From Microbacterium sp. CFH 31415 (GTDB lineage Bacteria > Actinomycetota > Actinomycetes > Actinomycetales > Microbacteriaceae), in the NCBI RefSeq assembly GCF_022538185.1, contig NZ_JAKYXC010000008.1:62001-126000 (forward strand): 64,000 bases of DNA, read 5' to 3'. The notes beneath the pieces are model-generated. The model did no database searches, was not told the origin of the DNA, and was given only the letters and a program-made list of their open reading frames with translations. This document shows, piece after piece, positions 7,806 to 15,940 of the stretch. The stretch's first letter is position 1. Every line of letters starts with the position of its first letter. Position numbers and translations under genes: made by a program.

Positions 7806-7835
7806 AACATAGTGGAGTCGTTCCCGCCGGGTCAA
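7806..7835 (-). promoter_or_regulatory. Sigma-70-type promoter for the rtcB leader
   Basis: On the minus strand TTGACC (7835-7830) and TATGTT (7811-7806) are separated by 18 bp. Both hexamers are close to consensus and unusually AT-rich for the region. Transcription would start near 7799 and read through the 30-codon ORF and the hairpin into rtcB. The remainder of the 7538-7930 gap holds no other recognisable feature. Confidence 0.55.
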
Positions 7836-7930
7836 GCGCGGCTCGCGGATGTCGGTGGCCCGGACGACACTGGGTCATGCCACGCGGCCGGGCGCGGCAT
7901 CCCATCCCCCATCGTCGTTCTGGAGTCGTC

Positions 7931-8347
7931 ATGCCGAGCCTCAATCCGTACCTCTCGTTCAAGAATCAGGCCCGCGAGGCGATGACGTTCTACCAGAGCG
8001 TCTTCGGCGGCGAGCTCGACATCTCGACCTTCGGCCAGTACGAGGGCATGGTGCAGGACCCGTCCGAGAACGACCTGGTGATGCACTCGCAGCTGTCGAC
8101 GCCCGACGGCTTCGTGCTGATGGGGGCCGATACCCCCAGCGGCGTCGAGTACCGCGAACCCGCCGGCATCTCGGTGTCGGTCAGCGGCGACGACGAGGCC
8201 GCGCTGCAGGCCTACTGGAACGCTCTGACTGAGGGCGGGACCGTCGTCATGCCGTTCGAGACCCCGCCGTGGGGCGGTCGCTTCGGCATGCTCACCGACC
8301 GGTTCGGCATCGACTGGATGCTCGCGCTCAACGCCCCGCCGCAGTGA
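7931..8347 (+). CDS. VOC-family (PhnB/glyoxalase-like) protein
   Basis: 138 aa. The opening LNPYLSFKNQAREAMTFYQSVFGGE and the end PWGGRFGMLTDRFGIDWMLAL are the diagnostic ends of the PhnB/YjdN-type VOC subfamily, often annotated as 3-demethylubiquinone methyltransferase-like. These small dimeric cytosolic proteins have a beta-alpha-beta-beta-beta fold; metal use and substrate vary, and nothing here identifies the ligand. GGAG lies six bases before the ATG. It starts a run of three short rightward genes but with spacing too wide for certain co-transcription. Family confident, function open. Confidence 0.85.
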   Translation: MPSLNPYLSFKNQAREAMTFYQSVFGGELDISTFGQYEGMVQDPSENDLVMHSQLSTPDGFVLMGADTPSGVEYREPAGISVSVSGDDEAALQAYWNALTEGGTVVMPFETPPWGGRFGMLTDRFGIDWMLALNAPPQ

Positions 8348-8393
8348 GCCGGGGCACGGTCCCGATCGTAGCGGCGCGCCCTAGGCTGTCGCC

Positions 8394-8618
8394 ATGACCA
8401 CACCTCGCAAGCGCTGGACCCGCGGTCACTCCGGGTGGGCATTCGGCACCGCCCTGATCTTCACCGTCGGCATCGTCTTCGGGCTGATCTGGGGCCAGCT
8501 TCTCGTGGGGCTGTTCCTCGCGCTCGCCGTCTCGATCGGCTGGCTGATCGCGTACGAGTCGTGGCGCGGCCGCAACGTCGGTCTCGAGAACCGCGACGAC
8601 GACGGCGCGCAGCTGTAG
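8394..8618 (+). CDS. Small two-helix membrane protein, unknown function
   Basis: 74 aa. A basic N-terminus (MTTPRKRWTRGHSGW) is followed by two hydrophobic stretches at roughly 15-32 and 33-52, joined by a tight GLIWGQLL turn, and a polar acidic tail ending DDDGAQL. This would be a helical hairpin in the inner membrane with both ends inside. I do not recognise a named family; similar short membrane proteins are common in Microbacteriaceae. It lies 46 bp after the VOC gene and 62 bp before the DUF1918 gene. Confidence 0.65.
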   Translation: MTTPRKRWTRGHSGWAFGTALIFTVGIVFGLIWGQLLVGLFLALAVSIGWLIAYESWRGRNVGLENRDDDGAQL

Positions 8619-8680
8619 CGGGGTCACGCCTACCGCTCCCGGCGTGCGCGTCGTATCGTGAGCGCCAGGAGGTGATCTGA

Positions 8681-8866
8681 ATGCAAGCCAGCGTGGGCGA
8701 CCGCGTGATCATCCACGGCCGCATCGTCGGTGCGGCCGAGCGCGCCGGCGAGGTCATCGAGGTGCGCGGTGACGGTGACACGCCATTGCTCGTCGTGCGG
8801 TTCGACGACGGGCACGAGGCGATCCTCTCACCCGGCAGCGACTGCGAGATCCGCCACGAGTCCTGA
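8681..8866 (+). CDS. DUF1918 domain protein
   Basis: 61 aa, the usual length for DUF1918, a small actinobacterial SH3-like barrel. The pattern QASVGDRVIIHGRIVG, GEVIEVRGDGDTPLLVVRFDDGH and a final SPGSDCEIRH matches the family from end to end. AGGAGGTGATC lies just before the ATG, an almost perfect anti-16S match, so translation should be strong. The molecular role of the family is not established; the fold hints at binding to nucleic acid or protein. It ends 14 bp before the convergent S9 peptidase. Confidence 0.9.
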   Translation: MQASVGDRVIIHGRIVGAAERAGEVIEVRGDGDTPLLVVRFDDGHEAILSPGSDCEIRHES

Positions 8867-8880
8867 GAGGACGGCGATCG

Positions 8881-11010
8881 TCAGCCGAGCAGCTCCGGAC
8901 GCGTCGGCTCCTTCCCGAGCACGTGCTCGGCGAGGAAGGCGAACACCGTCTCGTACCAGATGACGGCGTGCTGCGGCTTGAGGATCCAGTGGTTCTCGTC
9001 GGGGAAGTACAGGAACCGATGCGGCATGCGACCGTCGTCGTCGGCATGGTGCTCGGCGAGCTCCGACCACAGCCGCAGGCCCTCGCCGATCGGCACGCGA
9101 TAGTCCTTGTCGCCGTGCACGACGAGCAGCGGTGTCCGGATGTCGCGCACAAACCGGTGCGGCGAGTTCTCGGCCATGGCCTCAGGCGTGAAGATCTCCT
9201 GCCAGTACACCGACATGTCGGTGGTGCCGGCGAACTGATCGAGCGCCCACAGGCTCGCGTGGGTCACGATCGCGCGGAAGCGGTCGGTATGCCCTGCGAC
9301 CCAGTTCGCCATGTAGCCGCCGAACGACCCGCCCATCGCGGCGGTGCGCTCGGCGTCGATGTCGTCGCGCGCCTCGACCGCGTCGGTGATGGCGAGCAGG
9401 TCGGTGTACGGCGCCGCTCCCCACGCGTTCCACCCGCGGGCGATGAAGTCCAGGCCGTACCCGGTCGACAGCGCGGGGTCTGGCAGCAGCACGGCGTAGC
9501 CGCGCGCGACCGCGAGCAGTGGCGCCCAGCGCCAGCTCCAGGCGTTCCAACTGCTGAGCGGGCCGCCGTGGATCCACAGCAGCAGGGGCGCGGGGGCGTC
9601 GGCCGAGGCACCGTCGGGAAGCAGCAGCCAGCCGCGCACACGGACGCCGTCGTCGGCGGTCGTCTCGACCTCGACGATCGAGCCGGGGCCCTCGGGGGCC
9701 GCGGTGGGCGTCGCGAGCGGCGTGACCGCGCCGTCGCGCGCGATCCGCACCGGGTGCGGCGGTGTCACCCACGACGATCGCAGGGCGACGAGGTCGCCCG
9801 ACGCGCGGTCGACCGACACGTGCGAGTAGGTGAAGTCGTCCGTGGTGAGCGCCTCTGCGGCGCCGCCGTCGAGCGGGATGCGGAACACCGGGCCGCGGCC
9901 CTCGTCGTCGGCGGTCGCGATGAGCGCCGCGTCGCCGGCGTCCCACGCGAGACTCGTCGCCCAGCGATCCCAGTCCGCGACGAGGCGGCGCGGACTCGAG
10001 CCGTCGACGCCGGCCAGCCACACCTCGGCGTCGGTGGGGCCCTCAGGGGTGGACTTGGCCGAGCGCAGGTACGCGACGGTCGATCCGTCGTGGCTGACGA
10101 CCGGGCTGTCGAAGTCGACTCGCGCCTCGTCGAACAACACTGTCTGGACGCCGGTCTCGGTGTCGATCGACACCATGACGTACCGGCCGCCGCGCTGCTC
10201 GTGCCGCTGCATCGCCGCGATGAGCGTCGTGCCGTCTGGCGTGAGGGATGCACCGGCGATATCGGCGGATCGGCCCGGACGCGGGGTGAGATCGCGCGGC
10301 CGGGGCAGCGTCGCGGGGTACGGCTTCTCGTCGGAGTCGGCGGCCTTCGGGGATGCGGCCGCGGCGGCCGCGGCATCCGGCTTCTCCTCCGTCTCGGCGG
10401 CGGTGTCGGCCACCGCTGCGGCGATCGTGTCGGCGAGCGCGTCGGTGTCGAGGGCGAGCAGGTGCGGCTCGGCCGGCCCCAGGTCGTGGTCCCAGAATCG
10501 CACCGGATACGTCTCGTGCAGGATCGCCGAGACCTTCTTCTCCTTGCGGCGCGCCCGCAGGCGGGCCTCGGCCTCGAGCGTCTCGGCGCCGGGGAGCAGG
10601 GAAGCCGAGACCACGATGCGATCGGACGCCTCGGCGGTCGCAGCAATGGCGTCGACGCCGCCCGCGAGCCTCGTGACCGGGCGCGCCTCGCCGCCCGCGG
10701 CGGGCAGCAGCCACAGCTGGCCCGACTCGTCGTCGGCGTCGCCCTCGGCGTCGGGGCGGGCGGATACGAAGAGCAGGTCGCCGCTCGCTGTGAACGCCGC
10801 TCCGGCCTCTCCCTTCGCCGAGCGCGTCAGCCGGCGGGGCGTGCCCGAGCCGTCGGCGGGGACGCTCCACAGCGAGCGGTCGTAGCCGGTGCCGTCCTTC
10901 TTCAGCGCCGCCACCGTCAGCACGGCGGTGCGGCCGTCCGGGGAGAGCGCCACCGCTTCGGTCCGGGGAAGTGCGATGAAGTCGTCGAGGGAGTCGAAGG
11001 GGGTCGCCAT
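8881..11010 (-). CDS. S9-family serine peptidase (prolyl oligopeptidase/acylaminoacyl peptidase type)
   Basis: 709 aa, cytoplasmic (no signal peptide). The first 450 or so residues are the beta-propeller gate with repeated WLAGVDG- and SPDGRTAVL-like blades, interrupted at about 200-225 by an Ala/Glu-rich low-complexity insert. The C-terminal alpha/beta-hydrolase domain has the triad: serine in GGSFGGYM (near 558), aspartate in HGDKDYRVP, histidine in DENHWILKP. It would cleave short peptides, releasing N-acylated or proline-linked residues. It is a single gene; its start lies 31 bp from the neighbouring sigma-factor stop on the same strand, so read-through from that gene is possible. Confidence 0.92.
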   Translation of the reverse strand: MATPFDSLDDFIALPRTEAVALSPDGRTAVLTVAALKKDGTGYDRSLWSVPADGSGTPRRLTRSAKGEAGAAFTASGDLLFVSARPDAEGDADDESGQLWLLPAAGGEARPVTRLAGGVDAIAATAEASDRIVVSASLLPGAETLEAEARLRARRKEKKVSAILHETYPVRFWDHDLGPAEPHLLALDTDALADTIAAAVADTAAETEEKPDAAAAAAASPKAADSDEKPYPATLPRPRDLTPRPGRSADIAGASLTPDGTTLIAAMQRHEQRGGRYVMVSIDTETGVQTVLFDEARVDFDSPVVSHDGSTVAYLRSAKSTPEGPTDAEVWLAGVDGSSPRRLVADWDRWATSLAWDAGDAALIATADDEGRGPVFRIPLDGGAAEALTTDDFTYSHVSVDRASGDLVALRSSWVTPPHPVRIARDGAVTPLATPTAAPEGPGSIVEVETTADDGVRVRGWLLLPDGASADAPAPLLLWIHGGPLSSWNAWSWRWAPLLAVARGYAVLLPDPALSTGYGLDFIARGWNAWGAAPYTDLLAITDAVEARDDIDAERTAAMGGSFGGYMANWVAGHTDRFRAIVTHASLWALDQFAGTTDMSVYWQEIFTPEAMAENSPHRFVRDIRTPLLVVHGDKDYRVPIGEGLRLWSELAEHHADDDGRMPHRFLYFPDENHWILKPQHAVIWYETVFAFLAEHVLGKEPTRPELLG

Positions 11011-11041
11011 CCGTCCACGCTAACCCGCGGGCGTGCGGACG

Positions 11042-11923
11042 TCAGCGCCAGAGGGTCAGCTTGTGAGGATTCCGCACGATGTAGACGCCGGTGACGCGGC
11101 CGACTGCGACCTCGAGCGTCATCACCGAATCGGCGCGCCCGTCGACCGTCACGAGGAACGCGAGCCCGTCGGCCGTCACCGTCGGCTCGACCTGCGCCTC
11201 GGGCAGCAGGTGCGGCAGGCCGAGCAGGAAACGGGCGACGCGGTCGGCACCGAGCACCGGGCGCCGTGCCGCCGAGACCAGGCCGCCGCCGTCGGCGCGC
11301 AGCACCACGTCGGGGTCCAGGAGTGCGACGAGTGCGGAGAGGTCTCCGGTCGTGGTGGCGTCGGCGAACGCCCGCGCGACCGCGTCGTGCTCCTCGCGCG
11401 TGGCCGCGCCGGCGCGACGCTCGCGGACGCGGCGCCGCGCCTGCGAGGCGAGCTGGCGCGCGGCATCCGGTGTCCGCCCCACCGCCTCGGCGATCTCGGC
11501 GAACGGCACGCCGAACACGTCGTGCAGCACGAACGCCACGCGCTCGGCCGGCGTGAGCGATTCGAGCACCACGAGCAGCGCCGTGGACACGGAGTCGTCC
11601 AGGGTCACGCGGTCGAGCGGGTCGAGCGGAGCGGATGCGGCGATCGCCGACTCCCCCGGCACAGGCTCGGGCAGCCATTCACCGACGTACGACTCGCGGC
11701 GCGCCCGCGCAGAGCCCAGCATGTCGAGGCACACCCGGCTCGCGACGCGCGTGAGCCAGGCACCGGGATTGCGGATCGCGGCGCGCTCCTCGCCGGTCAT
11801 CCGGTACCAGCGCACGTACGTCTCCTGCACGGCGTCCTCGGCGTCGGCGACCGTGCCGAGCAGGCGATACGCGAGGCCGATCAGTCCCCGGCGCTCGCTC
11901 TCGAGCGCATCGACGTCTTCCAT
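11042..11923 (-). CDS. ECF41-type sigma factor (SigJ-like) with fused SnoaL-like regulatory domain
   Basis: 293 aa. Sigma-70 region 2 (LIGLAYRLLGTVADAEDAVQETYVRW) and region 4 (LTPAERVAFVLHDVFGVPFAEIAEAVGRT) are followed by a SnoaL-like C-terminal domain rather than an anti-sigma gene. Three ECF41 hallmarks are present: WLPEP in the linker, DGGG (in RADGGGLVSAA) and NPHKL, close to NPDKL, near the end. In this group the fused domain controls activity, and the target is usually one adjacent oxidoreductase-type gene. The divergent gene at 12047 fits, and a matching promoter lies between. The ATG at 11923 follows GGGAGGAG. The inducing signal of the group is unknown. Confidence 0.93.
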   Translation of the reverse strand: MEDVDALESERRGLIGLAYRLLGTVADAEDAVQETYVRWYRMTGEERAAIRNPGAWLTRVASRVCLDMLGSARARRESYVGEWLPEPVPGESAIAASAPLDPLDRVTLDDSVSTALLVVLESLTPAERVAFVLHDVFGVPFAEIAEAVGRTPDAARQLASQARRRVRERRAGAATREEHDAVARAFADATTTGDLSALVALLDPDVVLRADGGGLVSAARRPVLGADRVARFLLGLPHLLPEAQVEPTVTADGLAFLVTVDGRADSVMTLEVAVGRVTGVYIVRNPHKLTLWR

Positions 11924-11977
11924 GTCGGTCTCCTCCCGCATCATCGACGACGCTGCGACCCCGGATGTGAGCCCGCA

Positions 11978-12004
11978 CCTCACATTCTGGGGCCGCGCAT
12001 CGTC
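11978..12004 (+). promoter_or_regulatory. Candidate ECF41-dependent promoter
   Basis: CCTCACA at 11978-11984 matches five of seven bases of the ECF41 -35 motif TGTCACA; exactly 16 bp later comes CGTC at 12001-12004, the ECF41 -10 motif. The start codon of the oxidoreductase lies 43 bp downstream, leaving room for a normal leader with GAAGGGAGAG as ribosome site. Confidence 0.7.
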
Positions 12005-12046
12005 GGAGTGACAGGAGCGCACACCGCGCCGAAGGGAGAGAACCTG

Positions 12047-12799
12047 ATGAGAATTGCCGTCGCCGGAGGAACCGGCACCGTGGGAGGGCCGACCGTCGAC
12101 GCCGTCCGGGCGGCCGGGCACGAGCCGGTCGTGCTCACACGCGGCGCCGGGGTCGACCTGATGAGCGGGAAGGGATTGGATGCCGCGCTCGACGGCGTCC
12201 ACGCCGTGATCGACACCGCGAACGTCACGACGCTCTCGGCCGACGTCGCCACGGAGTTCTTCACGACGGCGACGGGGAACCTGATCGCGGCAGCAGGACG
12301 TGCGGGCGTCGGCCACCTGGTGCTGCTCTCGATTGTCGGCATCGACCGGATCCCGTACGACTACTACGCGGGCAAGGTCGCGCAGGAGGGAGTGGTCGAG
12401 GCATCCGCGGTTCCGTGGACGATCCTGCGGGCGACGCAGTTCCACGAGTTCGCCGGCCAGCTCTACAACCGGGCGAAGCTCGGCCCGCTCCACATCGCAC
12501 CACGCGCCCGGGTGCAGCCGGTGGCCGCGGCCGAAGTGGGTGCGCGGCTCGCGGCGCTGGCCGCAGCCCGGCCGCAGGGCCGCGCGGACGACTTCGCCGG
12601 GCCGCGCGAGGAGCGGCTCGACGAGATGGTGCGCGCCTACGCGCGCCACCTCGGCAACCGCGGCTGGGTGCCGTCGATTAGCCTCCCCGGACCGCAGATG
12701 AAGGGTATGCGCGCCGGCGCCGCGCTGCCCCGGCCCGGCGCCGCGCTCGGCACCGAGACCTTCGCGTCGTGGCTGGCACGCCAACCCGGGAAGGCGTAA
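12047..12799 (+). CDS. NAD(P)-binding NmrA/atypical SDR oxidoreductase, likely ECF41 target
   Basis: 250 aa. The Rossmann start MRIAVAGGTGTVGGPTVDAV carries the GxxGxxG dinucleotide motif of NmrA-like atypical short-chain dehydrogenases; HLVLLSIVGIDRIPYDYYAGK and VPWTILRATQFHEF are the usual later conserved segments. The YxxxK pair of classical SDRs is seen as YYAGK. It is divergent from the ECF41 sigma-factor gene with a matching promoter between, the standard ECF41 arrangement in which the partner is a decarboxylase, oxidoreductase or epimerase. Substrate unknown; such proteins act as quinone or flavin-type reductases or as redox sensors. GAAGGGAGAG precedes the ATG. Confidence 0.9.
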   Translation: MRIAVAGGTGTVGGPTVDAVRAAGHEPVVLTRGAGVDLMSGKGLDAALDGVHAVIDTANVTTLSADVATEFFTTATGNLIAAAGRAGVGHLVLLSIVGIDRIPYDYYAGKVAQEGVVEASAVPWTILRATQFHEFAGQLYNRAKLGPLHIAPRARVQPVAAAEVGARLAALAAARPQGRADDFAGPREERLDEMVRAYARHLGNRGWVPSISLPGPQMKGMRAGAALPRPGAALGTETFASWLARQPGKA

Positions 12800-12841
12800 G
12801 CGCGCGGCTCCGCCGCAGGGGCGCGGGAATGCCGGGCCGGA

Positions 12842-13879
12842 TCAGCGCGCCGGCGGGGGACCGCTGCTCTCGCGCACGACGAGCTCGGTGGGGATGAGCG
12901 TCGTCTGGGACGGGGCATCAGGATCGTCGATCTGCGCAAGCAGACGCTCCATCGCGATGCGGCCCACCTCGCGGAAGTTCTGGCGCACGGTCGTGAGCGG
13001 GGGCCAGAAGGCACGCGACTCGTCCATGTCGTCGAACCCGACCACGCTGACCTGATTCGGGATGTCGCGCCCGAGCTCGTGCAGCGCCTTCATGGCTCCG
13101 AGGGCCATCTGGTCGTTCGCAGCGAAGATCGCGGTGACGTCGTCGCGGCCGGCCAGCTCGAGGGCGGCGCGGTGGCCCGACTCGGTCGTCCAGTCGCCGT
13201 GGACGAGCGGCGGCGGGGTGATGCCCGCCTGCTCGAGCGTCGCCCGCCACGACTCGGCGCGGTGGCCCGCCGAGAACGACGAGGTCGGCCCCGCGATGTG
13301 CCAGACCTGCCGATGGCCGAGACCGAGCAGGTGCTCGGTCGCCTGGCGTGCACCGAGTGCCTGATCGGTGTCGACGACGGCGAAGCCCGAACCCGCGTTG
13401 GAATCGATGACGACGACGGGCAGTCCCGGCGGCAGCGTGATCTCCACGCGGTCGAGCAGACTCGCCTCGAAGATGATGATGATGCCGTCGACGGCCTGTT
13501 CGCTGAGCCGGCGGTACGCGCCCGACACAGCACCCATGGTGGGATCCGGCACGGGCATGAGCGTCACGGTGTAGTCCGCCGCGGCGGCCTCGGTGGCGAT
13601 CGCGTCGAGGGTGCGCACATTGCCGAGCGTCTCGAGCGTGAACATGATCACGCCGATCGTGTGGAAGCGCCCGTACTTGAGGGCGCGAGCCGCGCCGTTC
13701 GGACGGTAGCCCACGGCGCGCATGGAGGACAGCACGCGCTCGCGCGTGGCGTCGTCGACGTTGGTGAGGCCGTTGGCCACGCGTGACACCGTCTGCGACG
13801 ACACTCCCGCGTGACGTGCGACATCCGCCATCGACGCAGGTCGCCGCCGCGCGGCCTCGATGTGCCCGTTCCCCGTCAT
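12842..13879 (-). CDS. LacI-family repressor of the beta-galactoside locus
   Basis: 345 aa from ATG 13879. The N-terminal helix-turn-helix (ASMADVARHAGVSSQTVSRVANG) and hinge (YRPNGAARAL) are typical, followed by a periplasmic-binding-like sugar domain with GVIMFTLETLGN and AAIFAANDQMALGAMKAL-like segments. It is divergent from an ABC importer and GH35 gene, and two operator-like palindromes lie between. An in-frame ATG at 13921 exists, but it falls inside one of these operators, so 13879, next to GGGGAGAG, is preferred. Expected role: repression of genes 13998-19142 until a galactoside or galactose-derived inducer binds. Confidence 0.9.
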   Translation of the reverse strand: MTGNGHIEAARRRPASMADVARHAGVSSQTVSRVANGLTNVDDATRERVLSSMRAVGYRPNGAARALKYGRFHTIGVIMFTLETLGNVRTLDAIATEAAAADYTVTLMPVPDPTMGAVSGAYRRLSEQAVDGIIIIFEASLLDRVEITLPPGLPVVVIDSNAGSGFAVVDTDQALGARQATEHLLGLGHRQVWHIAGPTSSFSAGHRAESWRATLEQAGITPPPLVHGDWTTESGHRAALELAGRDDVTAIFAANDQMALGAMKALHELGRDIPNQVSVVGFDDMDESRAFWPPLTTVRQNFREVGRIAMERLLAQIDDPDAPSQTTLIPTELVVRESSGPPPAR

Positions 13880-13917
13880 CTCTCCCCGATCCGTTTCCCC
13901 GTGTGCACCACAGTCTT

Positions 13918-13937
13918 GCATGGTTACGCAAACATGC
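13918..13937. promoter_or_regulatory. LacI-type operator 1
   Basis: A near-palindrome reading ATGGTTACGCAAACAT within flanking GC/GC, with the central CG typical of LacI-family operators. It lies just upstream of the lacI start, suited to autorepression. Its centre is 34 bp from the second site. Confidence 0.65.
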
Positions 13938-13952
13938 TAGGCTCGCCCGCAT

Positions 13953-13970
13953 CATGTTCGCGTAAACATG
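13953..13970. promoter_or_regulatory. LacI-type operator 2
   Basis: CATGTTCGCGTAAACATG, a near-palindrome with central CG and the same outer CATGTT/AACATG arms as operator 1. It lies about 28 bp before the first permease start and would block the importer/GH35 operon. Its spacing from operator 1, about three helical turns, would allow cooperative or looped binding. Confidence 0.65.
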
Positions 13971-13997
13971 CCTGCAGGTCGACGAACGGACTTCGAG

Positions 13998-14921
13998 ATG
14001 ACGACGGCGTCAGCACCACCCACCGCACGCCCCCTTCCACGGCGGTCGTCCCGTGCGCGCCGCGACTGGCGCGGCTGGGCCTTCGTCGGCCCGTTCATGA
14101 TCGTGTTCCTCGCGGTGCTCGTCGCACCGGTCGTCTACGCGCTGATCCTCACGCTCTTCCGCCAGCAGCTGGTCGGCGGCACCGCGTTCGTCGGCCTCGC
14201 CAACTACGCGCTGCTCTTCCAGGACCCGAAGTTCTGGGAGTCGCTCTTCCGGGTGACGCTCTTCCTGCTCATCCAGGTGCCGATCATGCTCGCGCTGTCG
14301 CTCGTCGCGGCGCTCGCGCTCGACAGTGCGCGGCTGCACGGGACCGGGTTCTTCCGCATCGCGATCTTCCTCCCCTATGCCGTCCCCGGCGTGGTGGCGG
14401 CGCTCATCTGGGGCTTCATCTACGGCAACCAGTTCGGCTTGACCGGCTCGCTCAACGACCTGCTCGGCGCCGAGATCCTCCGCCCGTTCAGCGCCGACTG
14501 GGTGCTCGCCTCGATCGGGAACATCGTCACGTGGGAGTTCATGGGCTACAACATGCTCATCTTCTACGCGGCGCTCAAGGTCGTGCCGACCGAGCTGTAC
14601 GAGGCCGCTGAGATCGACGGCGCCGGGCAGTTCCGCATCATCTCGGGCATCAAGATCCCCGCGCTGCGCGGGTCGATCGTGATCGCGACGATCTTCTCGA
14701 TCATCGGCAGCTTCCAGCTGTTCAACGAGCCCAACCTGCTGAAGAACCTGGCACCCAACGTGATCTCGAGCTACTTCACCCCCAACATGTACGCCTACAA
14801 CCTGTCGTTCGCCGGCCAGCAGTTCAACTACTCGGCGACCGTCGCGATCGTCATGGGTGTGATCACGGCGACCATCGCCTACATCGTGCAGTTGCGCGGC
14901 TCCCGTCAGGAGGTGCGCTGA
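13998..14921 (+). CDS. Sugar ABC transporter permease, CUT1 (MalF-like)
   Basis: 307 aa, six predicted membrane helices. The EAA loop that contacts the ATPase is visible as YEAAEIDGAGQFRIISGIKIP near residues 198-217. It is the first gene of the run permease-permease-binding protein-GH35; the second permease starts 1 bp after its stop. No ATPase gene is in the cluster, as usual in actinobacteria, where a shared MsiK-type ATPase energises CUT1 importers. The start at 13998 (MTTASAPP) is preferred to the ATG at 13968, which overlaps the operator. The substrate is inferred from the GH35 neighbour as a galactoside. Confidence 0.92.
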   Translation: MTTASAPPTARPLPRRSSRARRDWRGWAFVGPFMIVFLAVLVAPVVYALILTLFRQQLVGGTAFVGLANYALLFQDPKFWESLFRVTLFLLIQVPIMLALSLVAALALDSARLHGTGFFRIAIFLPYAVPGVVAALIWGFIYGNQFGLTGSLNDLLGAEILRPFSADWVLASIGNIVTWEFMGYNMLIFYAALKVVPTELYEAAEIDGAGQFRIISGIKIPALRGSIVIATIFSIIGSFQLFNEPNLLKNLAPNVISSYFTPNMYAYNLSFAGQQFNYSATVAIVMGVITATIAYIVQLRGSRQEVR

Positions 14922-14922
14922 C

Positions 14923-15849
14923 ATGACCGCGACCGCCACCCTCACGGCTCCCCCGCAGCGCCGCTCGTCGACTCGACGGCCGAACTACGTACGTCGCTCG
15001 CCGTCGCGCCAGCGCAAGTCGATCGTCCTCACGATCGTCATGGCCGTGTTCGTCATCTACTCGATCGTGCCGCTCGTCTGGCTGCTCGTGAACGCCACGA
15101 AGGACCAGGGCGACCTGTTCTCCACCTTCGGGCTCTGGTTCGGCTCCGACTTCAACCTGTGGCAGAACATCGTCGACACGCTCACCTACCGCGACGGCAT
15201 CTTCGTCCAGTGGTTCGGCAACACGCTCCTCTACGTGATCGTCGGCGCCGGCGGAGCGACGCTGCTCGCCACGGTCGCCGGCTACGGCATGGCGAAGTAC
15301 AACTTCCCCGGGCGGCGCGCGGTCTTCGCGGTCGTGCTCGGTGCGATCGCCATCCCGGGCACGGCGCTCGCCGTGCCGACCTTCCTGATGTTCAGCCAGC
15401 TCGGTCTCACCAACACGCCGTGGGCGGTCATCCTGCCGTCGCTCATCAGCCCGTTCGGCCTGTACCTGATCTGGACGTACGCGGTCGACGCGGTGCCGAC
15501 CGAGCTGCTCGAGGCGGCGCGCATGGACGGATCGGGCGAGTTCCGGACGTTCTTCACCATCTCGCTGCGTCTGCTCGCCCCGGGCATCGTGACCGTGCTG
15601 CTCTTCGCCGTCGTCGCCACCTGGAACAACTACTTCCTGCCGCTCATCATGCTGAGCGAGCCCACCTGGTACCCGCTCACCGTCGGCCTCAGCCAGTGGA
15701 GTGCGCAGGCCAGCGGCGTCGCCGCCCAGCCCATCTACAACCTGGTGATCACCGGCTCGCTGCTCACGATCGTGCCGATCGTCGTCGCCTTCCTCGTACT
15801 CCAGCGCTTCTGGCAGTCCGGCCTGAGCGCGGGAAGTGTCAAGCAGTGA
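14923..15849 (+). CDS. Sugar ABC transporter permease, CUT1 (MalG-like)
   Basis: 308 aa, with a long basic N-terminal tail and six membrane helices. The EAA loop reads LEAARMDGSGEFRTFFTISL near residues 196-215, and the MalG-like end ...LQRFWQSGLSAGSVK is present. It pairs with the preceding permease to form the membrane channel. Transcription continues into the binding-protein gene 91 bp on. Only the GH35 and LacI neighbours speak for a galactoside substrate. Confidence 0.92.
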   Translation: MTATATLTAPPQRRSSTRRPNYVRRSPSRQRKSIVLTIVMAVFVIYSIVPLVWLLVNATKDQGDLFSTFGLWFGSDFNLWQNIVDTLTYRDGIFVQWFGNTLLYVIVGAGGATLLATVAGYGMAKYNFPGRRAVFAVVLGAIAIPGTALAVPTFLMFSQLGLTNTPWAVILPSLISPFGLYLIWTYAVDAVPTELLEAARMDGSGEFRTFFTISLRLLAPGIVTVLLFAVVATWNNYFLPLIMLSEPTWYPLTVGLSQWSAQASGVAAQPIYNLVITGSLLTIVPIVVAFLVLQRFWQSGLSAGSVKQ

Positions 15850-15940
15850 CCGGGAGCTCACCGCTCGAACCCGCATCCGCTCCCACGGGCCCACAGCCCA
15901 CCCGCTCCACAAACGCACTGAACCAATGAAAGGAACACCG

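Noticed and set aside
13879..13921. LacI start at ATG 13921
   Set aside because: That codon lies inside an operator-like palindrome; ATG 13879 next to GGGGAGAG gives a normal N-terminus.
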